From Sialis fuliginosa (lineage: Eukaryota; Arthropoda; Insecta; Megaloptera; Sialidae): DNA of 64,000 nt. This document shows positions 1 through 15,000 of this stretch, in pieces. How positions within the stretch are numbered: the first letter of the stretch is position 1; each line of letters starts with the position of its first letter. The translations under genes and the position numbers were made by a program. The stretch is from contig OY540822.1 of assembly GCA_961205875.1 (NCBI GenBank), positions 11,658,501 through 11,722,500 on the forward strand, written 5' to 3'. The notes below the pieces were generated by a model that did no database searches, was not told where the DNA came from, and saw only the letters and a program-made list of their open reading frames with translations.

Positions 1-75
1 GCAAAAACCTTTTTAACTTTCTACGAGGAAAAACTAAAATAACGCAATTTTTTGTAATAAATAATTTTTTTATAG

Positions 76-3000
76 AAAACATGTAGCAGATGCTTTGCCA
101 TTTTTGGGGAGTGATGCGGCAGTAATATTAATGAAAGATATTATTGAGAAAAAAGAAATACCAGATGAAATCGCTAAGGAATGGGTGCTTTCTTTTGCTT
201 TTATTCCAAGGTAAATAAAGGGTTATACTTATACAGTGTATTCCAAGTTGATTAAGACATAGGCCATTTAACATGGGGACAAATTTAACGATGTGTGATT
301 GGTGCATTTTGAAATGCCGCCTCGAAACTAACTGATAAATTTTAAAATAATCAACAGTATTTTGTTTTCAACGTTAATAAAGATTAAAATACATTAATGA
401 AATTAAAGTAAGCATACTAGATAAAATTATAATAATATTTTTTGGCAGATATAAATTTGAAAACAAAATACTAACTATGTACTATTTTATTAAATTTTGT
501 GGCGGCATTTAAAAAAAATTTCCTATGTCTTAATCAACTTGGAATACACTGTATATAATTGCACTAAAAATTTGATAGTATGCACTTTGTACACTCGAAC
601 ATAAATTTAAATACTTTGCACTTTAAATAATATAAAAATAAATAAAACCAATATGGTACATGTATATTCATTAATAATTTTTTTCTTAAGGCCTTCAACA
701 AGTATGCTCTCGGCGCTTTATTCTTTGTTAGAAATACCAAATACCGATGCAACATTTTCACTGAGTGTAGCGAGCGTGATCAAAAGTTTTTGTCGCTGGA
801 CTCCTGACTGCAACAGTGTCTTAGAAGTTCAACGAATAATCACACACATTGAAGGAGAAGCCATTAAAGCCCACCTAAGCAAATTTGATAACAGAATCAC
901 GCACGAAAAAGTAAACTATGACACAATTAATGCAACGTGTATAAAAAATAAAATCGAAATATTTTTTTCAGTTACTCGTAAGTTTAAAATCATTAGGGAA
1001 TATCGGAATTGTATCAGAACCTTTTAAAAAAACTATGCACAAAATAATAGAAGATGAAGAAATTGATATAGAAATTCGTATAGCGGCTGTAGAAGCGTAT
1101 AGAAGAATGCCTTGTGAAGATACGAGGCCCTATTTTGCAGGAATTTATAGGAAATATAATGCTGATACCCAGCTGAGAATTGCATCTTATTTGCAAGCAA
1201 TGAGGTGCCCGGATTATGCGTTTATACAAGAGATTAAACATACTTTAGCTGAAGAAGAAGTAAACCAAGGTAATTGACTGCATAGAAAAATAACTAGAAT
1301 TTTTTAAAAAGTATAAATATTTTCATTTTACAATTATAATTACACTCCTCAAAAAAATTCAAGGATAGTTTTAAAAAAGCCAATTATTTTGCGATATACT
1401 TTGACAGTGAATAACGCGTTAAAAGAAAAATTGTATGGGGATGAAGAAAAATGCATTTTCAAGAGAAAAGAACAAGCCTTCGAACGCTTTCATAGAATTT
1501 CTTGTTAACAAATTTTTACACCCCATATACATTTTCAAAGTTTATAAAAAAGGGATAATTTTTCGAGTTATTTTAACCCTTGGCACAGAGCGAAAGGGGG
1601 TGATAAAAATTATTGTGCTTTTGATTAAAACACTAGAAAGTACAAGCTTTCAAATGAGCTTTAAATCATGCCAATTAAATAATTTTTCGTGAATATATAA
1701 CTGATTGAAAATTTGTAAAAAAAATTAACTTTTTTAAATTATCCGAAGAGTGTATTTAATTTTGTTTCATTTAGTCCTCGAATTTTTTTATCACTGTTAA
1801 AAAAATGAATACGTAAAACTACATAATATAACAAACATTTAAAGTAGGGCCGAAACTAGAAGCTCTGGAGCCCCAGGACACCAAGTGGTCGAGGGGCTCT
1901 TTATGTCCCCCCACACGGCTCTGATTTAAAGAGTTTTCTGAATTTTATGTTATCTATGGTCACAAAGTTCTATGTATTTTATTCATCCAGTATATTGTTA
2001 TCTTAAACTAAAACAATTTAATTTCTTTTAGTTGGAAGCTTTGTTTGGACCCATTTAAATAATTTACTGAAATCTTCAGTACCAACTAGAATTGAAATTC
2101 AAGGTCTATTATCTGATAACGATCTAGGAAGAAAATTTAGCAATGATGTACGAAAATTTTCAAACAATTACGAGGGTTCTATATTTTTTGAAAAATACAA
2201 TGCAGGTATGTTACGAATATTAATTTCCGCAATTTAAAAAAAATTATGTAAGGGTTACGCGATTTGAAAATCGCTAGTATTAATTATTAGTGCCCGACCG
2301 AACATTTAACTATTTAAAATGGTTGAACTGTAATATATGTAGTATAGTACAGTAGTCTTACGTAGATATGTTCCACAGAAAGCCGCATATAAAAAATCGC
2401 ACAAAAAAGTAAATTGTAAAATTAGGGATAGATTTTTTTTTATTTTGGCCTTGTGCAAAGAATTAGTAACGTTCTGTAATTTTTTAAAACTGTATAAAAC
2501 CGAAACAATGATTTAAAGAAAATCAAAAATCGCATAAAAATTCATTTATACATACAGTAAGACTCCGTTTAACGCGTTTTTTCCATTTATTTACGATAAT
2601 TTCATCGCTCAAGCGATTAATTTATATCAAACATGTTTCACGGACCCCCGCCAAACGTTTAGCGAACCCTAGTTTAAGAACCACTGTTACAGATTATAGA
2701 TGATAATGTGTAATAAGTTATAATTTCTTTTTTTTAGGTGCTAGTTACGAAAGTAATGTAATATTTTCACCTGAATCATATTTCCCAAGGTCTGCTTCCC
2801 TTAATTTTACTGTAGATTTGTTTGGAGAATCTATTAACTTCTTTGAGGTAAGTTGGTAAGGTAGTGGCACCAGTCTTGGATATGACCCCAGTAATGGCTA
2901 TTTTTAAATTAAATTTAACTGTCGTACAGCGTGATTTGATGACAATCGGCCAATAGGTGTCAAAATGGTGAACATTTAAACTAATTATTAGTGTAATTTA

Positions 3001-6000
3001 TTTATTAATTATTATATTATCATAGCAACTACTTTACATTGTTTCAAATTTGACGATTCTTTCTTTTATATATTTTGTGTCGTAGTACTTATCATTTTGT
3101 AATCATTAGAAAGTGTCCATCACTGCGTGCTCATTACTGGTTTTACCTTTGCCATTACTGGAGAAAAAACATAAACAAAATAAAAGGTCATAATTAAAAA
3201 AAAACAAACTATATTTGCGGACTTTGGTAATTAAATTGATTAAATAAAGAGTTACTTGTTTTATTAGTAACATGAGTTCACGAGAATTACAAAAAACAAG
3301 CCCATTAATCCAAAAAAAAGCGAAATTTTTTTCTTATAGAGGCCATAATTGGTGCCTTTATTTTATATATTTATACCTATTTACCAATTATGTTCATATT
3401 TGATATTTTTCTGATGTTAGATAAATGGAAGAGTCGAAGGTATTGAAAGTTATCTCGAGGAAGCTTTTGGACCTAACAGAACATTTAATGCTAAAAATGT
3501 AAAGGATAAACTATCAAATATACGGATATTCAGAGAAGCTAACGAAAATTCTATTTTGAAATCAGCTATTGAAGAAATACCGAATGTACTCAAGAAGAAT
3601 TTCAAAAGCCCTAAAGTAATATTTATATTTGATCATATTAGAACTTTATTATTTATAATAATATATTGTTTCAGGCATCTTTAGGTCTTAAAGTATTTGG
3701 AAATGAAGTATTATACAGTACATTCGTTGGTGATAAAGAAATAAAAGATGCTGTTAATACAATTAATCCTATAACGTATTTAAAGAAAATTTTATCAGGG
3801 AAGGTAAGAAAAAATTACAGTATTAACCCTGCAGTACTGGCGCTTGCTTGTCGGACATCAGTACTGATGCCGGGCCTCTCAAACCTTCAGACCGTAAAAT
3901 GAAATTCAAAGTAATGTTACTAAATCTTTAAACGCGTTTTTCTCAAAACTACTTTTTTTCGGTTGGTGGGAAGCAGAACTGAAATTCTAATCGACCGATC
4001 GGGTTATAATTTTAACACGTTGTTCTACACACCAACAGTTATCGTATTACCTAAAATGATTTGTTTTTATTAATAATTTCTTCTTTTTTATCAATTTTTA
4101 ACGAAAAAAAAACACGATTTTTACAAACTTTTTTTACAAGGCCACCATTTTATTTTTTATTAATATAAATACCTAATTCTAGATAATACGATAGAGACTA
4201 GTCTATAAAATGAAAATATGTTTGATTTTTTTGTTTCAAATCATTACAAGTGAAGTTGTGCTTTCCATCCACCTTTTTTCGACCCCAAAAAAACACAAAC
4301 TAAGTACTATATTTACTACAAATAAAAAATTATATACAACTCAAAAAATATATTTTTATGTATTGTTATATCGTCATCAGTATAAGAAAATAAAAATATA
4401 TTATATTATCAGGAAATTCAGAACAGTTATACATATATTTGAATTAATAATGTCCTTTTGATTTTTATAGGAAATTTCGTACGAAAAAGCTGCCGTTTTC
4501 CTCGATACGAGTTACATTGTTCCTACAGGAGCAGGGCTGCCCATTATTTTAAACGCTGCAGGCACAGCTGCTGTAAATTTGAAAATGTCCGGCGCCTTAT
4601 TGGCATCAGGATTTTTAGTAACTGGCGAATTTGATTTATCAGGATATTTAAAACCGAGGTAATATGAAACTAAAAAAATGTGAGACCTCTCTATTCTGTT
4701 GATGAATAAAGTACTGGCACCAGTCTTGAACAATACCCCAGTGTTGGACTCTTGTTTATTAAAAAAAATTTGATTCCTGCTATTACTAAATCATAATATA
4801 TAGACAATTAACAGTAAAACAGCTTAATTTGATGACAATTGGCCAATTGGTGTCAAAATGGTGGACATTTACACTACTTAATTATTAGTGTAATATATTT
4901 ATTAACTTTACATTGTTACAGTTTTTACGATTGTATATTTATAACTTGTGTATAGCAGTACTTATCATTTTGTAATCATTAGTTCATTATTGGTTTTGCT
5001 TTGCCCATTACTAGAGAAAACATAAACAAAAAAGAGGTACTTGTTTTATTAGTAACAATAGAAGCCAATCTTAAAGCGGCCAAGACTGGTGCCAGTATAT
5101 TATATGATTGAGCTTTTTGGGGATTTTAGATAACATACTAATTTTGTTAATTATTTTTAGCATAGCAGTTGACATCGTTGGATCTATGTTAGTCGATATT
5201 TACTATACAAGTACAGGAATAAAGTTAAAAACGAATCTTCATACATCTACAGCAATTGAAGGGCATGTGAAATTAAGTGGTCCCCGTGTAGCATCAGTTC
5301 ACTTCAAACTACCCAAAAATAAGACAGATGTATTCGGTGTAGAGTAAGTTAAATTGTTATAAATTTTCTCTATAGGTGATTTAAACAAGGAGGGCTGCCA
5401 TTTTGTTTGCTAAATATTATTTTACGAATCTAAAAATACCTTTTTAAATTATTTAGCAGTTCTAACACTAATAAGATTGATTTCGATACGATCAAATATA
5501 TTATAGTATCGCGAAGTTTATTTTAGATCTTTTCATTCTACACAATTATTTACTACATTATATTGTTCAAAATTTAACGGTATAGTAAACTTTTTTCCGA
5601 CTTGATTTACTATTATCGTCACTGCTTATTTCTTATGTTACCTAACGTAAGAAAATATACAGTGTATTCCAAGTTGATTAAGACATAGGAAATTTAATAT
5701 GGGGACAATTAGAAATGTTGTAGTAACCTTTGGTCAAATTTAACGAAGTGTGATTGGTGCATTTTGAAATGCCGCCTCGAAACTAACTGATAAATTTTAA
5801 ATTAATCAACAGTATTTTGTTCTCAACTTAAATTTCATTAATTTAAGCATCCTAGATAAAATTATAATAATATTTTTTGACAGATATAAATTTGAAAACA
5901 AAATACAGCTTATTAAATTTTGTGGCAGCATTTCAAAATGCACCAATCATCATCGTTAAATTTGACCAAAGGTTACTACAACATTTCTAATTGCCCCCAT

Positions 6001-9000
6001 GTTAAATTTCCTATGTCTTAATCAACTTGGAATACACTGTATACTAAAACCTAGGCAAATAACATATCTATGAATTAAAAATAACACATAAATCGGAGTG
6101 GACTAACGGACAGACAAACAGACAGAGAAACGTTGCGTTTTATAATATGCAAGGATAATGTAAAAATATAAATTAAAGGACCCCGCAGCGAAATGGTCTG
6201 AATTTTTTATATTATCGGTCGAAAGTCCCAATGAGCACAACCCTCCATATTGCGTATTTTTGCCGCTAGAAGGCACGGTTCCTCCATAGTTCTATCACGA
6301 GTAACGTAGAGTCAAATTGCAAAAAGACGTTAGAAAAATCAGACACTCAGGAAACATGTGTTTTTGGGTTCGGCGAATCCGAATCTGGGCTTCACTCGAC
6401 GATAAAAAGTATCCTGATTGTCAGATATTTTTAACAGCTTTTTTGCAGTTTGACTCTACGTTACTCGTGATAGAACTATGGAAGTACCGTGCCCTCTAAC
6501 GGCAAAAATACGCAATATGGAGGGTTGTGCCCATTGGGACTTTCGACCGGGATGATCAGGGCTATAATATATAAAAAATTCAGACCATTTCGCTGAAACC
6601 CAAATTCCATAAGATTAGTGCGGGGTCCTTTACCACTATTGTTATTATTTAACAGGTCAGAAATAATAGTTGTTCAAAATGACCACGATGAATATCAAGT
6701 CGATATAACAAATGATCCAGTATCTGACACTCAATGTTCTTGGCCGTTCCTCGACGAAACAGTGGGACTAAAATTATGCTCTTACTACAAATTCCCTAAC
6801 CTAACAACAGTTAAAAACTTATCCTCAAACGTCCTTTTCCACGGCCCGTCTAAGTTCAAAATTTATTTGGAAAAAGCCGACCCAACTGCAGATCTCTATA
6901 TTGTTGAATATAGATGGATAACTACTCCACATATTGAAACTGTAGGCCTAGTTTTTGATACCCCTGGTTCAGCGATTAGCCGTATGATGAGTGCTAATTT
7001 AACTGTTGACATTGGTAACCAAAATGTGACGCTATTACTGAAATCTCGGAAAGGTAACTATCTTATAAATGGAAAATACAAAAACACAAATGATGAAAAA
7101 TCGGCGGATTTAATTCTTGATGCAAATGGGAAAAAACATTTTAACGGGCATATCGGATATAAAAGGAGAACGCTTAAATACGGGCATATTTATTATCCTA
7201 AATTTTATCTCGCTGTAAATGGACAAAGGACTGCTGAATTATCAGGTAAAAGAAAACTAATAAAAAGACCGGTTGTTTAAAAACTTCTAAAATGTATTTA
7301 TTTACAGGAAATTTTACATGGATTACAAAAAGAAATGTATCCCAATCTGATTTGTATATAACATTCAACACTAAAAAGTTTTCTACAATTCTTCAAGGGG
7401 CAATTTTAGTGCCTCAATCTTCCATTCAAAGTAATTTGAAACTCACGTACAAATTTGAAAATGCCACACAAGAATTCATACACGTAATTGGGGGTATTAA
7501 CTATAGATCGAATATATATAAATTAATAAATGGGACATTTGAATTAGTGTCAACTGCATATCCAAAATATAACTTTGTCACCCAATTCAAATACATAGTA
7601 AGTATATTATCTACAAATAATAAGATTTGTTTAAAAAACACACATTATTCAATTCCGAAGGAAAGTCACTGTCAATGTTTGGGAATTTTTTTTACGGGTA
7701 TAACTAAATATTTTAGGACTGGGTAAAGGACATTTTATTAAGTATAAATTCAACTTATTTAATACTAATTTTTATTGAAATGTAATACAAATTTATAAAG
7801 TTAGAAGCCTCAATATGACGACTAATAAATATTTTAAAGATTGCAACAATTTTATTTCATAAAGTTGTATGATATTAAGAAATAAATATCGATTTTTAAA
7901 ATTTTTGGGGGTCTCTTTTAAACTACTTTTAAACGTTTATGTTGAGTTTTGTATAAAGTCAAATCAAAGAGAAAATCAAGATAACTGATCTATATACCAA
8001 TATTAATAATAATAATTATAGAAAAACGAAATAAAAAAAATGGTTTGATTTTTTTTTCAGAAAGGATCTGGTCGATTAGAAGCATTAGTAAATTACAACA
8101 ACGGACCTCATCTTACAGACAAAAATCACACCCTAACATTACAATTTGTATTTTCTGCGACAAAAGCACCAGATGGTTCAAGATTGAATACTTATCTCCT
8201 TATAACAAAACCCGCCAAAGATTTAAATATGAAGTTTCAAATTCAACACACTTCAACAGGACCTAGTTCGCATTCCAGAATGTTGATTCGTTACGCCAAA
8301 AACAAAGATATAGATATAACGTTATTTTTAATGATACCCCATAAAACGTTTATGTATTTCGAAGGAAAACTCAACGTTTCGATTCCAACGTTTCATCCAA
8401 TGGTTCTACAAGTTAAAGTCGAAGAAAGGGCAGTTCGTTTATATGCTGTAAGTATAACTAATACATACCTACCAGAAAAAAAATTCGCGTTATTTACATG
8501 AGTTTTTTTTTATCGAAGTACACATGATTATTAAAAAATATCGATTTTTGCAAATTTTGTATCACTTTGAACAAAAAATCGCGTTTTTGACGAAAAAACG
8601 ACCCTAACTTGTTTATAAAAACCGCAATTGTTAACCAATCGTAAAAATCGATTGTAAAATCTATCTAAGAAGTTACAGTTAAAATTGCAAGTCGATCAGA
8701 TGGAAAATGGCCAAGATACGTTTTCCGTAGTTTTTAAAAACGTGGTTTCGATAAAAATAAGTTTAAATTTTAAAAACTGTTTTACTACATGCAAACGTCG
8801 ACGTTTTGTGGTTTTCGGTTGCTTATTTTGCTTCTGTTTTGAATATCATTTTTAAGATGTTTATACATCATTTAAGCCATTAAAAAATTGTAAGGCCTTA
8901 ATGTTTGTGCTTTTGACAGATAGATGTCTTTGCATCTTGGTTTAGCGGACACAATCTTACGATAGAAGGGAAATATAACGATTATAGCACAATGAAAGCA

Positions 9001-12000
9001 AGTGATCATCTGTTAAAGTTGAATATAAATTCTCCAAGTTTTGAAAATGTCTATGCTGATTGTAGATACTACCAAAATGATACCCAACTGATGGTTACTA
9101 TAGTGGTATGTATTGGTATTTATAATACAGTAATCCTTCCATTTACGCGCTTAATTGGTTGCATGAAAACAGCGCGTAGATGGATTAATTTAGAAATAAG
9201 TATTTTTTATAAAAGTCGCTAAAGTTTTTTTTTTATAACGTTAATTGAAATCAGTTTTGGCTGTAAAAAGATCTTTTTCACATATTAAATCAAAATACTT
9301 TGCTAAAGAAAGGGAGTTGGGGTGTGACATAAAATAAGGGGTAGAAATTTTTGAAAATATGTTACGCTGTAGAATCAATTACTTTTTATTCACCCATTAT
9401 TAATTATGCGACTATTTTAGGCAAAACATTTAGAAGATGAATATTCTATACAATTCAAACATTCTGCGGAAACGGAAGAAATAACAATCACTGAAGCTGA
9501 AATAAAGTATAAAAATAAACGTTATTATGGGAAAAATATAATCGATTTTAAGGATAAAAAACAAATATCATTGGAATTGCATATCGATAGGTATTTTGTT
9601 TAAAAAACTAAATTAATTTTAGTATTATATATTTCTACCTGTTACATTATTTTATATGTTTTAGATTGAGGGATATATTTTTTTCATTGAAAAGTATCAA
9701 TCAACCAGCACACAAATTTATCGGAGGTGAATTTCGATGGGATTCAAATAGAGATCCTACTCAAAAAATCGTCCTTTCTTTAGAATATTTTCAACATGGA
9801 GTATATAATACAAGCGGCAATTTCATATTTACATATCCAGAAAGAACCGTGTACGCCCATTACGATTTTGCTATCAAAGGTAACTGAAAATTTTGATTTT
9901 TGAAATATATTTCTATTACAATATTTTTTTCCCTAGAGTCCAAATTACGAAGTGAAGCAAGGCTAATATGGAGTCCAACAGATGTAATAGATTTATCTAT
10001 AAATGCTGATTACAAACATGGCTTAGACAATAAATTGTTAATAATAAAAACCGAACTATTAACACCTTTTAAAGACTGGTATAAGACTTCAATTAATGGA
10101 GGGTAAGTAAAAAAAAAAATGATGTGTGCCTCATCCACATAAGCGCACGATTGAAGTGAAACTTCTTTTAATTAATAAATAAAGTTAAAAGTATTAAATT
10201 AATTATCAAATTCATCTCTATCTCACGCATAACCGACGTAAAGTGACTTGTATGCATGCGCCATTCATCCATCTTTCTCTTATACATCTACTCACACATA
10301 AACGTTTCATCTTTAAAATCTGTTGACGTCATTCCAATTCATTAGTCTCGCTAAAGAAGTTTCACTTCAAAAATTGCGGAACTTCAAATAGTTTTTTTGT
10401 GTGCAGTTTTGAAAAAAGAAACAACATGTTGAGATTAAATGGTAGTGTTTTTTGGCGTCAAGACGCGTACATAGCTGGAAATTTATACACAAATTTCAAA
10501 TTTGAAGATACAACTGTCGAATGTGAATTGAATAGTTCTATTATTAGTACAATTGATGAAGTACCATCAGTTACTTTTAATGTTAAACATAATCATGGAG
10601 CATTCTATACAGACGATGATATCTATATTATGGTAAGATATTTTAATTAAAAATAATCTATATATGAAAATAATTAATATTATAAGTATTAAATAATAAA
10701 TAAAGTAAAGAATCGCCTATATATTTTATATTTTATATTTTATATTTATTTATATTTATTAAAGAAAAAGTATACGCAAGCTTTCGATTCACAGAATCAT
10801 CGTCAGGCATTCAGAAGGAAATAAAATAACATTAAATCTGCATGAATATTATTGAGATTACATCTGTCTCAAATTTTATTTCCTTCTAAAAGCTTGACGA
10901 AGATTCTGTGAATCGAAAGCTTGCGTATACTTTTTTTTTGATTTTGACGTTAAGACAAATTATTATTTAATATATTTAATGTCACTATATTATATTATAT
11001 GAAAATATATAGGCGATTCTTTACTTATATACAAATTATTTCGTATAATGTAAGCTATATTTAATGTAGGATCGCGCCAAACTGAGATATTAACTATTCA
11101 ACTTATTTGTTAGTTCATCAGTTTTAATTTTTTTTAATAGGGGAAGAGGGTCGCGACGGTTTTGGGCACGTGATACTCTTAAAGATAATAGTGTAAGCTA
11201 TATTTAAAAAAAAAGTTTGAGTCTGTAGGATCGCGCCACGCTGAGATATTAGTTATTCAACTTATTTGTTAGTTTATCAGTTTTAATTTGTTTTTAATAG
11301 GGGAAGGGGGTCGCGACGCTCTTTGGGCTCGTGATACTCTTAAAGATAATAGTGTAAGCTATATTTAAAAAAAAGTCAACTGCATTCTTTGGGTCGCGGG
11401 CCGCTTTTTAGAGTCTTACAGGCCGCGTGTTTAATACCACTGTCCTAAAGGATCAACTTTAAAAAAAAATTGCAACGACTAAAATGTAATTAGAATCAGC
11501 TAAATACGTTATTAATTTGTATTTTTATTATGCATTTTTTAGTACAACGAAAAACAAATAATTTCTTTGAGAAGTTCTTGGAATTTGGATAAACACGAAT
11601 CTAGCAAAGATTTAACAGGATCTATGATACTAATCACACCGATTCAAGGATATAAAAAAGGAATATTAATAACTAAACTTTCATACTCTGATGATAAAAG
11701 AATTAAAGGCTTTTCCGAACTTGATTTTGATAGTAGAAAATTTACAGCTACATGTAAAGGTATTTACTCTAATATTAACAATTATTATAGCAAAAAATCT
11801 AAATGAAACAAAAAAATAATAAATTAATATTAAAATTCCCCTCTGTCTGTGCACGATTTTCTCAGTAACTACTGAACATATTTTATTCCGGTTTTCACTA
11901 TTGGATAGAGTGTTTCATGAAGAAGGTTTATCTATATAATTTGTAGATATTAACCCGGGTAACACCGGGTCCAATGCGCTAGTTATGTATAAAAATATAT

Positions 12001-15000
12001 ATTATTTTTAGGACATTTCAAGAGACTTTTAGATAGCAAATTTGATTTCAATGTAACCACACCGTTTGAAAAACATAAGACTATAGTTGGTCGTTTTGGG
12101 TTAAGTGAAGAAAATAAACATGTAGTGTCAGAAATTAAAACTACAAGTAGTGCCATTGGTTTTGAAGTGAAATTTCAAGTTAATAATATCATAGATTTTG
12201 ATATATTGCTAAGTGCTGCATCGCCATTCGAATTTTTGAAAGTTATACAACTATTCGCTAAACTTAAAAAAGACGCGGTAAGTATCTATTCCATATATAT
12301 GTATCATATTTATATGAATTTTAATTAAGATTTATATGAATTTTAATTATGATCCTCTGTACATAGTAAACCAGAATATCAAAATCCCAAACTGATTCAA
12401 AAGGTATAACATACTCTAAGGAGTGCAAGTGTCTTAATACTTTTAAAACATCTCTAATTTGTTGCTAAACAGGGTTGTACTAGCCCAAAGGGATATTGGG
12501 AATTTGATGGGGCCCATCTCCTGACAAAGATAAAATATATAGGCCGTAACCGGGAAAGTATGGTAACTTTTTTTACAAAGTTGTATGCAAACATTTAAGA
12601 TCTTTCCTTAGAATCAATAAAAAATATGTTATTTAAAAAAATGGTTGCACCAATTTTTTTAAAGATAGCATTACATGGGAAATAATTTCTCTAAAAATTA
12701 TAACAGCCTGTCTTTCTTTGATAGTAGCGGCCTAAGGCACATATTAAATTTTAATTTAAAAAATACATATAATTCATAATTAAATGAAAAATTGGTTAAC
12801 TATTTTTAGGTAGATTTTCGAATTGGATGGAACTATCTCTTAGTAGGGTTCGTAGGCGTTTGGAGATATCAACATATAAAAGATTTTGAGTACGCTTATA
12901 AATTGTACACCCCTATCGAAGGAATTGAAGAAAACGGGGTAGTAGCGAGATTCATTTTTGAAGACGGCATTGATTTAGAAGGTTCTGTGAGCCTGGGTAC
13001 ATCAAGGGTAAGAATACTACATACACAGACGATCCAAAAGTCGTTTAACATTTTAGTTACGTATCTTCTTATTTTAGTTTGGGGTGGTTGTAATGGGTAA
13101 ACCCAAAGCCCGTTTAATGGAAGAGCTAGGGTTGGTCAAAGTGCGACCAATACTGTTTGAACTGGATATAGAGAATGACGGCGAGGAATCATGGAACAGC
13201 TGGGAAATTGTTGTTGAATTAGATCTGGCGATGTATCCATCGATTAGAGCAAATATCGATTATGATCAAATTGATACGTTTTATGTAATTGTTGCAACTG
13301 TTGCTTTACCAGATGGTGTCGTTAATATCAGAGATGAATTTTATCTTGAGGTAAATGCTTTGTGTATGCTGTACTTTGGAACTATAACATTTTCAAACTC
13401 ATATGTGTGAATTATTTTTTGTACAACCAATTAATTCCAAATACTAAGGTCTAAAATATTTTAAGACCACCCCTGTGGTTTAATGTTTCAGAATACTATA
13501 TCGTCTTTTTATTCATCTTCTCGATATATAAATTATATTTGTATTTTTTATTGGTTTCATTTTATTATAGGATTATTACACAATGAAAAATGGTTTAGCC
13601 GTAACGACGCCTTATATAACTGTAAAAGAGTTAACGTCCAATTGGAATCTAGAGATTGTATATGCTTCAATGTATCATACTGCTTTTGATATTAAATTTA
13701 AGAACGATACTAAATGGGTTGAGGTTTGTACATATATACAGATGATCAATAAGTCTATGGTATGTAGTTAAAAAGTATTATTTTATATTTTTAGACGGCC
13801 TTTAAAGTAAATTATACATATGAAGTGGGTGAAGAAGAAGATATTGAATTAGATATCGTCCATATCTACATAAGAACGCCATTTTCAAAATTACCACGTA
13901 TAGATTTTAACGGAATGTTAGAAGTTGAAGAAAATCAAAATAAACTTAATGTTTCTTTACAAACTAATACAACATCTATTGAAGCTAGTAGCAATTTTGA
14001 GGTAATTAACAAATACGGTAGGGTTTCGTTTTACGCGGATTTGAAGCTATTATTATTAAAATATTCGTTTAACAAGTGTAAATAATATTTTTTATTCAGA
14101 TTAAATCATATAATAATGATATTAAATAAATAAATTTGAAAAACAAACTTATTTTATTTTAAGGCTAACTATTTTCTGTATTTTTTTTTAGACATTTTTA
14201 TTTTCGTGAATTTTAAGAAACGTATCTACCGCGTAAAAAGAGATCCTATTATATATGATTTAATTTAATTGTGTTTATTTGTATAAATATTTTTTTTTAG
14301 TACGAAGAAGGTTTTCTAGATGGGCAAATATATTTAAAGGCTGAATCCCCATATTTAACAGTAAAACCAATGTTTCTTAATTTCAAAAAAGATTTTTCAG
14401 AAGTTTCAAATAGTTTGGAATTCAGTTACAACGTAGTAGATTTTGAAAATGAAACTGTAAGTATATACATATACGATATATGTAGTATAATTTATAAATT
14501 AGGTACCAATATTTATTATTATTTTCCAGTACAAATTCGAAATTGAATGGGGTCTAGTGAGCGCTGAAAGTAAAAAAGTTAAAATAAAAATTCTTACACC
14601 AATACCTGACATAAAATGGGCGGAAATATCAATGATTCATGGCAGAACCGAGAACAATTCTACTGATACGGCCCTGCGTTTGGTGTATAAAGAATACATG
14701 ATAGACCTGAACAGTACAATAACTCAAAATCGCGTATTAGTAGAAATGGTTACTTTCGTTCAACCATACAGAAAAATTACGATAGATTTAACGCAAAATT
14801 ATAACGAAAAGGATGCTAACATGCATTTTCAGGGAATGCTGAAAACTGAAGCCGGTTCTTTTCCCATAAGTGGTTATTATGTTGTTAGAGATGGAAGATT
14901 GATAACAATCCAGTTAAACCCAAGTACAAATGGGATAGAATTCCATTATACAGGAGAATACCAATATGGAATATATACGTACCATATGAAACTAAAAGAT

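Larger units (their letters stand above)
76..2205 (+). other. apolpp: apolpp segment: C-terminal part of vitellogenin_N/LPD_N lipid-transfer module
   Basis: Exons 76-210, 691-910, 972-1269 and 2032-2205 encode in-window residues 1-275. The first reads DALPFLGSDAAVILMKDI. The third is alpha-helical and HEAT-like, with YRRMPCEDTRPYF and YLQAMRCPDYAF typical of the LPD_N helical horseshoe that cups lipid. The fourth begins VGSFVWTHLNNLLKSS, the usual apolipophorin passage from helices to beta-sheets, and contains NDVRKFSNNYEGS. The first exon starts in phase 2 of a codon, so more coding exons lie upstream. Confidence 0.85.
2738..5343 (+). other. apolpp: apolpp segment: apoLp-II/apoLp-I junction and DUF1943/DUF1081-like sheets
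   Basis: Exons 2738-2847, 3421-3615, 3675-3803, 4471-4658 and 5161-5343. The motifs are SYFPRSASLNFTVDLFGES, then GRVEGIESYLEEAFGP, then VPTGAGLPIILNAAGTAAV. The last is the DUF1081-like signature shared by apolipophorins, vitellogenins and apoB. In known apolipophorin precursors a furin cut near residue 720 separates apoLp-II from apoLp-I. That position should fall in the 3421-3615 exon, where only a minimal R-I-F-R (3523-3534) is seen. The introns here carry two copies of MITE family B. Confidence 0.8.

Noticed and set aside
1435..1692. 85-codon ORF in an apolpp intron
   Set aside because: Lies inside MITE family K; the copy at 28435 does not preserve the frame.
7160..7171. YKRR as the precursor cleavage site
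   Set aside because: It lacks the P4 arginine and lies far beyond the expected boundary.
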